Shown here one piece after another: positions 55,341 to 63,432 of a DNA stretch of 64,000 nucleotides. The notes under the pieces were generated by a model. That model was not told where the DNA came from. It searched no databases and saw only the letters and a program-made list of their open reading frames with translations. Origin of the DNA: JANXMY01 sp964251675 (GTDB lineage: Bacteria; Armatimonadota; Armatimonadia; Armatimonadales; Capsulimonadaceae); contig CAXUKS010000022.1 in the NCBI GenBank assembly GCA_964251675.1, positions 1 through 64,000 on the forward strand. The letters run 5' to 3'. Both the position numbers and the translations under genes were made by a program. The stretch's first letter is position 1. Each line of letters begins with the position of its first letter.

Positions 55341-55745
55341 CTAGTTATCCTCTGGCTCCCAATCACGCCAGATGTTCTTTTCCTGATGCCGCTGTTTTTG
55401 CGTCTCTACATACGGCACAGCCGCTTTGAGGTGCGGGCGGCTCAGACTAAAGCCTGCGTAACCTGCCTGCCAGCGAAAATCAATGCCTTTGCTGTTGGCA
55501 AACCGGGTAGAGGCACCTTTCAATTGCTTTGCCACCTGTGCCGGTGCAATCATAGCCGGGGGTTCCACGACCAGATGGATATGATCCACCAAGCCGCCAA
55601 GCGCCAGCACATTGCAGTGCATTCGCCGCGCTTCCGCCCGCAGACAGGCATAAATCAATGCTTCCGTGTCGCCAACTAAAAGCGGCTCTCGCTGGTACGT
55701 TGTCCAGACAAGATGCAGATAATACTCCAACTTGCTGTGTCCCAT
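55341..55745 (-). CDS. REP-associated tyrosine transposase (RAYT) 2
   Basis: 134 aa. HUH in LVDHIHLVVEPP, catalytic Tyr in AVPYVETQKQRHQ, N-terminal EYYLHLVWTTYQREPLLV. GGAGG before ATG 55745 decides the start; the longer frame reads back into REP sequence. Related to but distinct from the RAYT at 19731, and flanked by a different REP type. It probably moves or maintains the GCCACGGGTT-type palindromes. Confidence 0.88.
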   Translation of the reverse strand: MGHSKLEYYLHLVWTTYQREPLLVGDTEALIYACLRAEARRMHCNVLALGGLVDHIHLVVEPPAMIAPAQVAKQLKGASTRFANSKGIDFRWQAGYAGFSLSRPHLKAAVPYVETQKQRHQEKNIWRDWEPEDN

Positions 55746-55793
55746 ATTCCCTCCGTGGTTATCTCTTTTGCGTTCTACATCTTTTTCTTCCGT

Positions 55794-55847
55794 CCGCTGG
55801 ACGGTGGGCACTTTTTAGCCTCGGGTTTTAACCCGTGGCTTCTGGCA
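55794..55847. repeat. REP arm upstream of RAYT 2
   Basis: CTGGACGGTGGGCACTTTTT then GCCTCGGGTTTTAACCCGTG, one arm of the RAYT 2 REP. Confidence 0.8.
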
Positions 55848-55867
55848 TTCTGCGCCTGACCTTCAGC

Positions 55868-56329
55868 TCAGTATCCTTCTTCGCTCAGGAACTCGGTCAT
55901 CAGGTCCAAGAAAAGCTGGCGCAGGGTGACATTGCCGTGGTCCAGGCAGTAGCGTTTGGTGCGGTGGAACAGAGCAGTCGACATATCCACGGTGACTTTA
56001 GCTCCGCTGGGGTGGTGCGTCTTGGTGGCGAGGGCAGCCTGGACACGCTCGAAAAACGCGGCCGTGCGCTCGGCTTCGAGGTCGGCGGCGTTTTCGGCAG
56101 GCGGCAGCGGGTCAGCGGACTCGCTCAGGTACTGAGACAGCACCAGATCGTCTTCCCGTGCAGCAGGAACCGGAGCGGGCGCAGCAGGCAAGGGCGCGGC
56201 GTCGGAAACCGGAGCGGCCACGACGTCCGGGACGGGCGCGGCTTCAGCCGCAGGCTCGGCGGCGGCGGGTTCGGCGGACTTTTTTTGTTCGCGCAGGTTG
56301 GCGAGGCGAAGCTCGGCAAGCGTAGTCAT
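55868..56329 (-). CDS. Ala/Pro-rich protein with C-terminal RHH-like domain
   Basis: 153 aa. Residues about 15-60 are low-complexity Ala/Pro/Val; residues about 85-153 include GAKVTVDMSTALFHRTKRYC and NVTLRQLFLDLMTEFL, a strand-helix-helix pattern like ribbon-helix-helix DNA-binding proteins. It follows the ExeA-like ATPase by 46 bp on the same strand, so the two may function together. GGAG precedes the ATG. Confidence 0.6.
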   Translation of the reverse strand: MTTLAELRLANLREQKKSAEPAAAEPAAEAAPVPDVVAAPVSDAAPLPAAPAPVPAAREDDLVLSQYLSESADPLPPAENAADLEAERTAAFFERVQAALATKTHHPSGAKVTVDMSTALFHRTKRYCLDHGNVTLRQLFLDLMTEFLSEEGY

Positions 56330-56375
56330 CGGGGGCGGTCTCCTGGGCGGGTTCAGTGAGCTTTATTCAGTGAGC

Positions 56376-57218
56376 TTATTTGGCAGATTTAAGCTGAACG
56401 GGCCATTTCTTTTCGCGGCTCATCTCGCTGAGCGTGCGGGCAACCAGGGCCGGGGTCATCACGCGCTGGTCGCGGACGTAGCCGTTGACAAACAGCGAGT
56501 CGCAGAGCACGCAGACGTCGCGGGGGACGCCGCGTGTGATGGCATGAACATCCGTGAGGGCCTGCGGCTCAAAGTAGGTGCCAATCGCGCCGCCGCCCGC
56601 CGTGGTGATGCGGAAGGCAATCATCTCGGTCATCTCTTCCAGCGAAAGCGGGTCCAGACGGCCCACCACGGCGATACGCGAACGGAAGGCGTCGTGGCGC
56701 TCCAGCTTCTTGGGCAGGTTGTCCTGCGCCAGCATGACCACGGTAATCAGCTTTGTCTGCGAGGTCTGGAAGTTGGTCAGGTCCGAAATCGCATCAATCA
56801 CGCGGGACGTGACATTCTGGCCTTCGTCAAGCAGCAGGACCGGGTGACGCCCGGCGGTGTATTCATCCAGCAGGAACCGCTCCAAAGCCTGACGGTTCTG
56901 CGCCTCAGTGCGGAGGGCGGGCGTACCGAAGGCTTCCAGGATGAGCCGCAGAAACTGGCCGGGGGTCCGCACGGGAGCGCCGGGCAGGAACGCGACGGTC
57001 TTGGTCGGGTCATCGTCCCAGGTCATTTGCAGGCCGTTGGCGATGGTGGTCTTGCCGGAGCCGACCGGGCCGGTCAGCACGGCCAGGCCTCGCTTCTGGT
57101 CCACGGCATAGCGCATCTTGGCGATGGAAACTTTATGCTCCACGCTGGGGAACGCATACCGGGGGTCAGGCTGCACCGAAAAGGGGGTCTCGCGGAGGCC
57201 GTAAAACTGTTCATACAT
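56376..57218 (-). CDS. ExeA/TniB-like AAA ATPase
   Basis: 280 aa. N-terminal YGLRETPFSVQPDPRYAF is typical of ExeA-type ATPases; Walker A LTGPVGSGKTTIANGL, Walker B HPVLLLDEGQNV, sensor region LITVVMLAQDNL. The peptidoglycan-binding C-terminus of true ExeA is missing, so it resembles the bare ATPase used by transposons and some secretion systems. ATG 57218 is chosen, about 40 nt after the predicted start of transcription. Confidence 0.88.
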   Translation of the reverse strand: MYEQFYGLRETPFSVQPDPRYAFPSVEHKVSIAKMRYAVDQKRGLAVLTGPVGSGKTTIANGLQMTWDDDPTKTVAFLPGAPVRTPGQFLRLILEAFGTPALRTEAQNRQALERFLLDEYTAGRHPVLLLDEGQNVTSRVIDAISDLTNFQTSQTKLITVVMLAQDNLPKKLERHDAFRSRIAVVGRLDPLSLEEMTEMIAFRITTAGGGAIGTYFEPQALTDVHAITRGVPRDVCVLCDSLFVNGYVRDQRVMTPALVARTLSEMSREKKWPVQLKSAK

Positions 57219-57263
57219 AGTGTGTGTTCGCTTTAGAGAGGCAGTCAAGAAGCATTGTAAAAC

Positions 57264-57292
57264 ATTATAAGGCGAATCGCGCCGAAAATCAA
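57264..57292 (-). promoter_or_regulatory. Promoter for the ExeA-like ATPase/RHH pair
   Basis: On the minus strand TTGATT (57292-57287), 17-bp spacer, TATAAT (57269-57264). Confidence 0.75.
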
Positions 57293-57309
57293 GCGATGGT
57301 CTGAAGGCA

Positions 57310-57442
57310 AGGAGACGAGGAGTTGAAAACTCCTCGCTAGGAGAGGCGTCCTTCGGACGAAGGAGAAGAGGTTCCGTTTAATGGCCTATTCTTCCACCCG
57401 GAGGGTGCCTCTCCTAGCGAGGGGTTTTCACCCCCTCGTCTT
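57310..57442. repeat. Inverted-repeat element, family B copy 2
   Basis: Arms GACGAGGAGTTGAAAACTCC...CTAGGAGAGGC and GCCTCTCCTAG...CCCCCTCGTC. The interior GGCGTCCTTCGGACGAAGGA matches the interior of the element at 1811-1934. Confidence 0.8.
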
Positions 57443-57460
57443 TCGGCCTACGAGGCGCGT

Positions 57461-57919
57461 TCACCCATGCAGCACATAGTCCAGCAGCCTAGCCATCTCA
57501 GCCTGCTGAAATGCCTGCAAGTCAGCGTCAGCCCCACGTCCTGCGGTGCGGCAGCGGGCGACGAAGGCTCCGGGGGCGGCGGGGTCGGGGCCGTACACCT
57601 CGGCCAGAAGGGGCAGGGAGCCGACACGGCCAAACCAGTAGCGGGAATTGCTGTAGTCGCCTTCGCGGCGATGAATAATGGCGTGCCAGTAATCGGCGAT
57701 GGGGTTGCCTTCGAGTTCCTGCGACAGCGGATGGGCCGATTCTAAATCGTCGTTCAGGACGTGCAGGCTGATAGTAACCAGCGCGGGCGCGTTCAAAGCG
57801 TCGATGGCTGGGGTCAGCGCGGGGTCATACACAGCCACAGGAACGAGCGGAGGCAGCGGGTCACGGGCCAGCAGGCGCTGCGTTATTTCAGACAATTTTC
57901 CAGAAAGCGTGAGGGACAT
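57461..57919 (-). CDS. Conserved hypothetical protein
   Basis: 152 aa, soluble. ADYWHAIIHRREGDYSNSRY followed by WFGRVG is a highly conserved block in a widespread family of unknown function that includes plant homologues. ATG 57919 lies 7 nt after TATAAT (57932-57927), a leaderless arrangement. It diverges from the DUF1015 gene. Confidence 0.72.
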   Translation of the reverse strand: MSLTLSGKLSEITQRLLARDPLPPLVPVAVYDPALTPAIDALNAPALVTISLHVLNDDLESAHPLSQELEGNPIADYWHAIIHRREGDYSNSRYWFGRVGSLPLLAEVYGPDPAAPGAFVARCRTAGRGADADLQAFQQAEMARLLDYVLHG

Positions 57920-57926
57920 GGGAGCA

Positions 57927-57986
57927 ATTATACCCGCAAGCGGTCGGCTCTGCCTCTTGCCAAGACTAAATGTGTTGGGGTATCCT
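57927..57986. promoter_or_regulatory. Divergent leaderless promoter region
   Basis: Minus strand TATAAT (57932-57927) 7 nt before ATG 57919. Plus strand TTGCCA (57957-57962), 18-bp spacer, TATCCT (57981-57986), 7 nt before ATG 57994. Confidence 0.65.
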
Positions 57987-57993
57987 GCGGACT

Positions 57994-59316
57994 ATGGTTG
58001 ATATTTTGCCGTTTCGCGGCGTCCGTTACGACCCCGCCGCCGCCGGGGCCTCTCTCGCGGACCTGACCGCGCCCCCCTATGATGTCATTTCGCCGTCCGC
58101 ACAGGAGGCCCTATACGCCAAAAATCCCGCCAATGTGGTGCGGCTGATTCTGGGACGCGAGGACGACAGGTACGCGCAGGCGGCCCAGCTGTTTCGGGAA
58201 TGGCTGGCCTCGGGCATTTTGAAGGCCGACGATTCCCCAGCGGTCTATGTGTACCGCCAGAACTTCGCCGATCCGGGCACCGGAAACCCCGTGCCGGAGC
58301 GGATGGCCCTGCTGTGCCTGCTGAAGCTGGAAGAGTACAGCGCGGGCCGCGTCCTGCCGCACGAGAAAACCATGACCGGGCCGAAAACCGACCGGCTGGA
58401 GCTGCTCCGCGCCACAGAGGCTCAGTTTGAGCCGATTTACGGCCTGTATTCCGATCCCGACGGGGCCGTGCAGGCGTTCGTGGGCGAATACGACGACCGC
58501 GAGACGGTGATTGAGCGCGTGGATGATTTAATCGGGTCCAGCCACGCCGTTGAAAAGCTGACCGACAGCGATGCCCACGCCGTTCTGCGCGAGATGATGG
58601 CCGACAAGCAGGTGTTTATCGCCGACGGCCACCACCGCTACGAAACGGCCCTGAACTATCGGCGCGAGGTCCGCGCCGCGCATCCCGACGTGTCTGCCGA
58701 GACTCCCCTGCCCTGCGACTCTATTTTGATTGCCCTGACGGCATTGGAGGACGCCGGGCTGCTGGTGCTGCCAACGCACCGGCTAATCAAAAATGTTCCG
58801 CAGGACACGATAAACGCCCTGCCGGATACGCTGCGGGAGACGTTCACGCTGTCGCCCGGCACTGCGGAGACGGTGGAAGCCGAAATCGCGGCACACGCTG
58901 CCGGGGGCAAGCTGGCCTTCGGCGTCGTCCTGCCGCCCGGCGAGGTGCATCTAGCCGTGCTGAACGGTCCCTCCGCCGACCCGTCGCTGACTGCCGCCGA
59001 GCGCCTGCCGGTCAGTCTGCTGGGAAGCCTTATCTTAGAAGGCTGCCTCGGCATTGATGCCGCCGCCGTCACTTCAGGGGCCAATGTTTCCTACACCCGC
59101 GAGCTGTCCGAGGCCGTGGACGCCGTAAAGACCAGCACGGCGCAGGCGGCCTTCCTGCTGGGGCGGCCTACGGTGGACGAAATCAAAGCCGTGTCCGAGG
59201 CGGGCGATGTGATGCCGCAGAAGTCCACGTTCTTTTACCCGAAGCTGCTGTCCGGCCTCGTGCTGCGCGACCTGAAAAACGACAATCCCGCCGAGGCCCT
59301 GCTGGCGGAGGCGTAG
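57994..59316 (+). CDS. DUF1015 family protein
   Basis: 440 aa. DILPFRGVRYDP at the N-terminus, TAPPYDVISP, and VFIADGHHRYETALNYRRE (the conserved DGHHRYE block) define DUF1015, a large family of unknown enzymatic role often near serine or phosphonate metabolism genes. ATG 57994 begins 7 nt after the -10 box; ATG 57970 lies upstream of it and is rejected. Confidence 0.92.
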   Translation: MVDILPFRGVRYDPAAAGASLADLTAPPYDVISPSAQEALYAKNPANVVRLILGREDDRYAQAAQLFREWLASGILKADDSPAVYVYRQNFADPGTGNPVPERMALLCLLKLEEYSAGRVLPHEKTMTGPKTDRLELLRATEAQFEPIYGLYSDPDGAVQAFVGEYDDRETVIERVDDLIGSSHAVEKLTDSDAHAVLREMMADKQVFIADGHHRYETALNYRREVRAAHPDVSAETPLPCDSILIALTALEDAGLLVLPTHRLIKNVPQDTINALPDTLRETFTLSPGTAETVEAEIAAHAAGGKLAFGVVLPPGEVHLAVLNGPSADPSLTAAERLPVSLLGSLILEGCLGIDAAAVTSGANVSYTRELSEAVDAVKTSTAQAAFLLGRPTVDEIKAVSEAGDVMPQKSTFFYPKLLSGLVLRDLKNDNPAEALLAEA

Positions 59317-59398
59317 AGGAACACAGGTTTAGCCCCCGCTTCCTTGCTGGCACAGAATTGGCATTGCGCTTCACTGTTTTTATGAGGAGTCACACCCA

Positions 59399-60289
59399 AT
59401 GGCGACACGGCTGACACTAGACGATTTGGACCACCTTTCCACGGGCAAACGCGCCCGCCTGCACCGGATGCTTTACGGGGCCGGGCCGGGCAACGGGACG
59501 CTGTTGCTGCTGCCGATTGATCAGGGGCTGGAGCATGGCCCCCGCGACTTTTTTGCTAACCCCGACTCAGCAGACCCCAATTTTCAGTTCAAGCTGGCAA
59601 TTGAAGGCAAGTATTCCGGCATTGCCCTGCAATACGGCCTGGCGCAGAAATATGGCAGAGCGTATGCCGGGAAGCTGCCGCTGATTGTCAAGCTCAACGG
59701 CAAAACAGAAATCCCTTCGGACGACGAGGCGTTCTCGTCGTGCCTGGCGTCTGTGGAAGACGCCGTCGCCCTGGGCGCGGATGCCATCGGGTACACCCTC
59801 TATGTCGGCTCGCCCGCGCAGGACCGGGACTTCGCGCAGTGGGAAACCGTGCGCCGGGACGCCGAGCGGCTGGGCATTCCAGCGATTATCTGGGCCTACC
59901 CGCGTGGCGAGGCCGTGGAAGCCAAAGGCGGCAAGGAAAGCGTCTACGCGATTGACTACGCGGCCCGTGTTGCCACCGAGGTCGGCGCGGATGTGGTCAA
60001 AGTCAACTTCCCCACACAAAGTCCGACGCCAACCTCGCCGAAGCCTTATGACACACTGGCGTTTAGCCCGCAGGAAGGCATCGACCGGATCGTCAAAAGC
60101 GCGGGCAAAACGCTGGTGCTGATTTCGGGTGGCGAGAAGGAACCCGATGACGCGCTGCTAGAAAAAGCGCGGCATTCGTTCGCTGCCGGAGCCACGGGGT
60201 TGATCTTTGGACGCAACACCTGGCAGCGGCCTTATGACGATGCGCTTAAGCTGATGCACAATTTGCGCGAAATCGCGCTGAAATCATAA
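59399..60289 (+). CDS. fbaB: Class I fructose-bisphosphate aldolase (DhnA/FbaB type)
   Basis: 296 aa. LLLPIDQGLEHGP near the N-terminus, Schiff-base Lys in GADVVKVNFP, and LISGGEKEPDDALLEKARH with a phosphate-binding GATGLIFGRN match archaeal-type/FbaB aldolases. ATGAGGAG precedes the ATG. Acts in glycolysis or gluconeogenesis. A new sigma70-type promoter follows the stop. Confidence 0.92.
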   Translation: MATRLTLDDLDHLSTGKRARLHRMLYGAGPGNGTLLLLPIDQGLEHGPRDFFANPDSADPNFQFKLAIEGKYSGIALQYGLAQKYGRAYAGKLPLIVKLNGKTEIPSDDEAFSSCLASVEDAVALGADAIGYTLYVGSPAQDRDFAQWETVRRDAERLGIPAIIWAYPRGEAVEAKGGKESVYAIDYAARVATEVGADVVKVNFPTQSPTPTSPKPYDTLAFSPQEGIDRIVKSAGKTLVLISGGEKEPDDALLEKARHSFAAGATGLIFGRNTWQRPYDDALKLMHNLREIALKS

Positions 60290-60298
60290 GAAATTCGT

Positions 60299-60328
60299 TT
60301 GACAATCTCCCCAAACCTGCGTTATAAT
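60299..60328 (+). promoter_or_regulatory. Sigma70-type promoter for the LCP-GT operon
   Basis: TTGACA (60299-60304), 18-bp spacer, TATAAT (60323-60328): both hexamers perfect. Confidence 0.85.
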
Positions 60329-60400
60329 GCGGACAGCCCTCACCGGCTGCCCGCATTTATACTTTCATAACGCCTTTATCACTGGAGAGACCCCGCCGAC

Positions 60401-61470
60401 ATGACACCCACCCCGCGCCGCCCTCGCGGCCCGCGCCGTCCCCTCCCCGCACGCCGCCCTCAACGACGAACCAAAGGCCGGATGCTTGGCAAGATTTTTG
60501 GAACCGCTGCCCTGTTGACTTTGACCGCCGCGTCCCTGTACGGCGGCTACTTATATCGCACAAGCCACGTCCTGCCGGGCCTGATTGGCTCGATTATGGG
60601 GCGCAAAAGCGTCGCCGATGTGTTCCCACATCAGCAGGCTTTGAACCTCATGGTGATTGGCCGGGACCGGGACTATAGCGATTCGGACCAGATTTTGAAA
60701 TCACGCGGGCGCTCCGATATGCTGATGGTGGCGCATCTGGACTTTGACAAAAAGACCGTCGCGCTGCTGTCCATTCCCCGCGACACGCTGGCGCAAATCC
60801 CCGGACATGGCACGACCAAAATCAATGCCGCCCACAAGTACGGCGGCCCAGCACTGTCCGAGCAGACGGTGCAGGACAATTTCGGCATCCCGAGTGAAAA
60901 ATATGTCGCGCTGGATTTTGACGGCTTTGAGCAAGCCATTGACATCCTGGGCGGCGTGGACTTAGTTGTCGACAAGAAGATGGACTATGACGATAACTGG
61001 GGGCATCTACATATTCACTTAAAGCCGGGCTGCAGCATTTGAACGGCCAGCAGGCGATGGGCTTTGTCCGCTTCCGCCACTCGGACAGTGATTTGGTCCG
61101 CACGCAGCGTCAGCAGACGCTGCTGGCGGCGCTCAAATCCAAGATGCGCTCACCGGAAACGCTGACCAAAATTGGGCCGCTTTTGGATACGATTGATAGC
61201 CATCTGGAAAGCGATCTGTCGATGGACCAGAAAGTGGCCCTGGCCCGGTTTGTCCATGACACGCCCCGCGAGGATGTCCACATGACCACCTTGCCATCAC
61301 GCGAGGCGGGAAGCAATGTGGCAACCGACTGGCCGAAAGCCGCGCCGGTCATTCAGAGCATTTTCGGCGTTGCGCCCGACGGCCTCCGGGTTGCCGATGC
61401 GGAAGAAGGCAGCAGCAGTCACCGGCGGCGGCATCGCCGCCATTCTCAGCGAATGGCCGAGCTGCCGTGA
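60401..61470 (+). pseudogene. LytR-CpsA-Psr (LCP) protein with a frameshift
   Basis: Basic N-terminus, one TM (IFGTAALLTLTAASLYGGYL), then the LCP domain: MVIGRDRDY, GRSDMLMVAHLDF, LLSIPRDTLAQIPGHGTTKI, DFDGFEQAIDILGGVDLVVD. The frame stops at 61040 after HLKPGCSI, while a second frame beginning near 61030 continues with LNGQQAMGFVRFRHSDSDL to 61470. One missing base near 61028-61032 explains it. LCP enzymes ligate wall glycopolymers to peptidoglycan. Either a sequencing error or an inactivated gene; the downstream glycosyltransferase overlaps its stop. Confidence 0.82.
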
Positions 61471-62579
61471 CCTCTGCGATTCGAGTGCTGGTAGTGATGC
61501 GCCCCGCGCAGGGCGGCATTCGGCGTCATGTTCTGTCCCTCCTGGACGGGCTGGACCCGGCACGGGTGACCCTGTCGCTGGCCGCGCCGCCCGCGTTCGT
61601 GGCCGAGGTGCTGCACCACCCCAATCTGCACGCGACCATTCCGCTGGATATTGCGGGGTCGCTGTCCCCGGCGCGGGACCTGCTGGCCGCCCGGCGTCTG
61701 GCCCGCGTCCGGCCGCAGTTTGCGGACCTGGCCCACGCCCACGGCCTGCGGGCGGCGTGGGTGTGCGCTCTGGCACAGCGTCACCGGGCATTCCCGTTCG
61801 TCTTCACCGCGCATAACCTGCCGAGTTTAAGCCCTCTGTCGCGTTTGGCGACGGCCTATGTTGGCGCACGGTGCGCCCGCGCCCTCGCCGTCTCCCCCTC
61901 GGTCGCCGACGGCCTCGCCGCCTGCGGGATTGCGCGGGGCAAAATTGTCGTCGTCCCGAACGGCATAGACCTGGACAGCTTTTCCGCCGCTCATCAAGAC
62001 CGCGCCGCCGCCCGGCACCGCTTCGGCCTGTCCGAGAATGCCTTTGTGGTAGGCGCGGCGGCCCGGCTGTCCCGCGAAAAGGGAATTGACACCCTGCTCG
62101 CCGCCGCCACGCAGCGCGGCGGCATGACGTTTCTCGTTGCCGGGGACGGCCCTGAGCAGGCCGCTCTCGCAAAGTCCGCCCCCGCCAACGCCCGCCTGCT
62201 GGGCCGCCTTGACGACATCCGCCCCCTGCTCGCCGCCGCCGATGTCTGCGTGATCCCCTCCCGCCGCGAAGGGCAGGGCCTGACCGCGCTGGAAGCCATA
62301 GCGGCGGGCGTCCCCCTGATTGCCTCCCGCGTCGGCGGCCTGGCCGACATGCTGGTCGACAGCGAGACCGCCCTGCTGGTCCCGCCGAGCGACCCCGACG
62401 CCCTCGCCGCCGCCCTGAGCCGCCTGCAAAGCGACCGCCGCCTCCGCGCCAAGCTCGCTGAAGCCGCCCTCCCCGTCGTCCACTCCCGCTATGCCCTCGC
62501 TCCGATGCTGGACGCTGTGACGAAGATTTATGGGGAGGTGAGTGGAAATGCCCCGGAACTTCCAGAACAAGAGGAGTAA
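61467..62579 (+). CDS. Family 4 glycosyltransferase
   Basis: 370 aa, GT-B fold. Acceptor side RPAQGGIRRHVLSLLDGLD, VFTAHNLPSL; donor side VVPNGIDLDSF, AARLSREKGIDTLLAAA, and the E-x7-E region PSRREGQGLTALEAIAAGVP. GTG start overlaps the LCP stop (GTGA), so the two are coupled; together they suggest cell-wall glycopolymer synthesis. Confidence 0.92.
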   Translation: MTSAIRVLVVMRPAQGGIRRHVLSLLDGLDPARVTLSLAAPPAFVAEVLHHPNLHATIPLDIAGSLSPARDLLAARRLARVRPQFADLAHAHGLRAAWVCALAQRHRAFPFVFTAHNLPSLSPLSRLATAYVGARCARALAVSPSVADGLAACGIARGKIVVVPNGIDLDSFSAAHQDRAAARHRFGLSENAFVVGAAARLSREKGIDTLLAAATQRGGMTFLVAGDGPEQAALAKSAPANARLLGRLDDIRPLLAAADVCVIPSRREGQGLTALEAIAAGVPLIASRVGGLADMLVDSETALLVPPSDPDALAAALSRLQSDRRLRAKLAEAALPVVHSRYALAPMLDAVTKIYGEVSGNAPELPEQEE

Positions 62580-62581
62580 CA

Positions 62582-63247
62582 ATGACCTTCCCCGAATGGG
62601 TTATCTACAATTTTGATCATCCGGTCACAGAACCAGCATGGTACTGGAGCGACGAAGGTGACTGGGAAGCACCCGACTTAGAAATGCCCCAGATAGCCGC
62701 CTATTTGACGCGGCTTTTCGCCGAATCCGGCACTGTACTGCTGCCGTACTCGGATGCCCAAGTCGGGCAGGGGTTGAATGTATTGATTAACAATTGCCTC
62801 TCCGACGACATTTTTTCGCTTCTGGCGCCAGAGGTTCCTTTAGAAGACCGTCTGCGCGGCATTCGAGCCATGGAAGCCGTGTTCCGAGACTGCTTCGCCC
62901 GGCGTTGCTCGCCGCATCTGTCACATTTAGACGAACTGGGCGTAAGCCCTCTCAACGGGATCTGTTATATGTGGTGGGATATCCTGCCAATTACGGCTGA
63001 GGCGCACTTCCAGCCTGAGCGCCCGGACAGCGTGGAGATTGACCGGATCTGCCTGGACATTATGCAGAGGACGCTGAAGATCGACTCAATCGCCTGCCGC
63101 GAAAGTGCCCTGCATGGCTTAGCCCATTGGTCACACTACTACCCCGAAGTAGAACGCATCATCGATGCATTTCTGAAGCGCCACCCCACCTTACGACCTG
63201 ATCTGCGTACTTATGCAAAGGCGGCACGGCATGGGCGAGTGCAGTAA
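62582..63247 (+). CDS. Hypothetical protein
   Basis: 221 aa, soluble, rich in Trp and acidic residues (PAWYWSDEGDWEAPDLEMPQ) with a helical C-terminus (ESALHGLAHWSHYYPEVERI). No TM or signal. It starts 2 bp after the glycosyltransferase stop, so it is co-transcribed. I do not recognise a family. Confidence 0.65.
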   Translation: MTFPEWVIYNFDHPVTEPAWYWSDEGDWEAPDLEMPQIAAYLTRLFAESGTVLLPYSDAQVGQGLNVLINNCLSDDIFSLLAPEVPLEDRLRGIRAMEAVFRDCFARRCSPHLSHLDELGVSPLNGICYMWWDILPITAEAHFQPERPDSVEIDRICLDIMQRTLKIDSIACRESALHGLAHWSHYYPEVERIIDAFLKRHPTLRPDLRTYAKAARHGRVQ

Positions 63248-63275
63248 TCGATCAGGCTTGTATATCGAAAGAAAG

Positions 63276-63391
63276 AGGTCGGCACGGTGGTGGCTAAACT
63301 TGCAGAACCGTTATGATCTCATTGAGGCACAGCGCAAAGCCCCCAATCGCTTAGAGCGGGTCGTTCCGTTCGTGGGATCGGAAGCTGCTTA
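63276..63391 (+). pseudogene. HigA-type antitoxin remnant
   Basis: An in-frame stretch reads RSARWWLNLQNRYDLIEAQR... to a TAG at 63389. W-L-N-L-Q-x-x-Y-D-L is the C-terminal hallmark of HigA (XRE) antitoxins. The helix-turn-helix part and any toxin are missing. Confidence 0.5.
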
Positions 63392-63432
63392 GGCATTTGG
63401 TTCGGGTAATTTGCCTGTGCTGTTGTCTTGGA

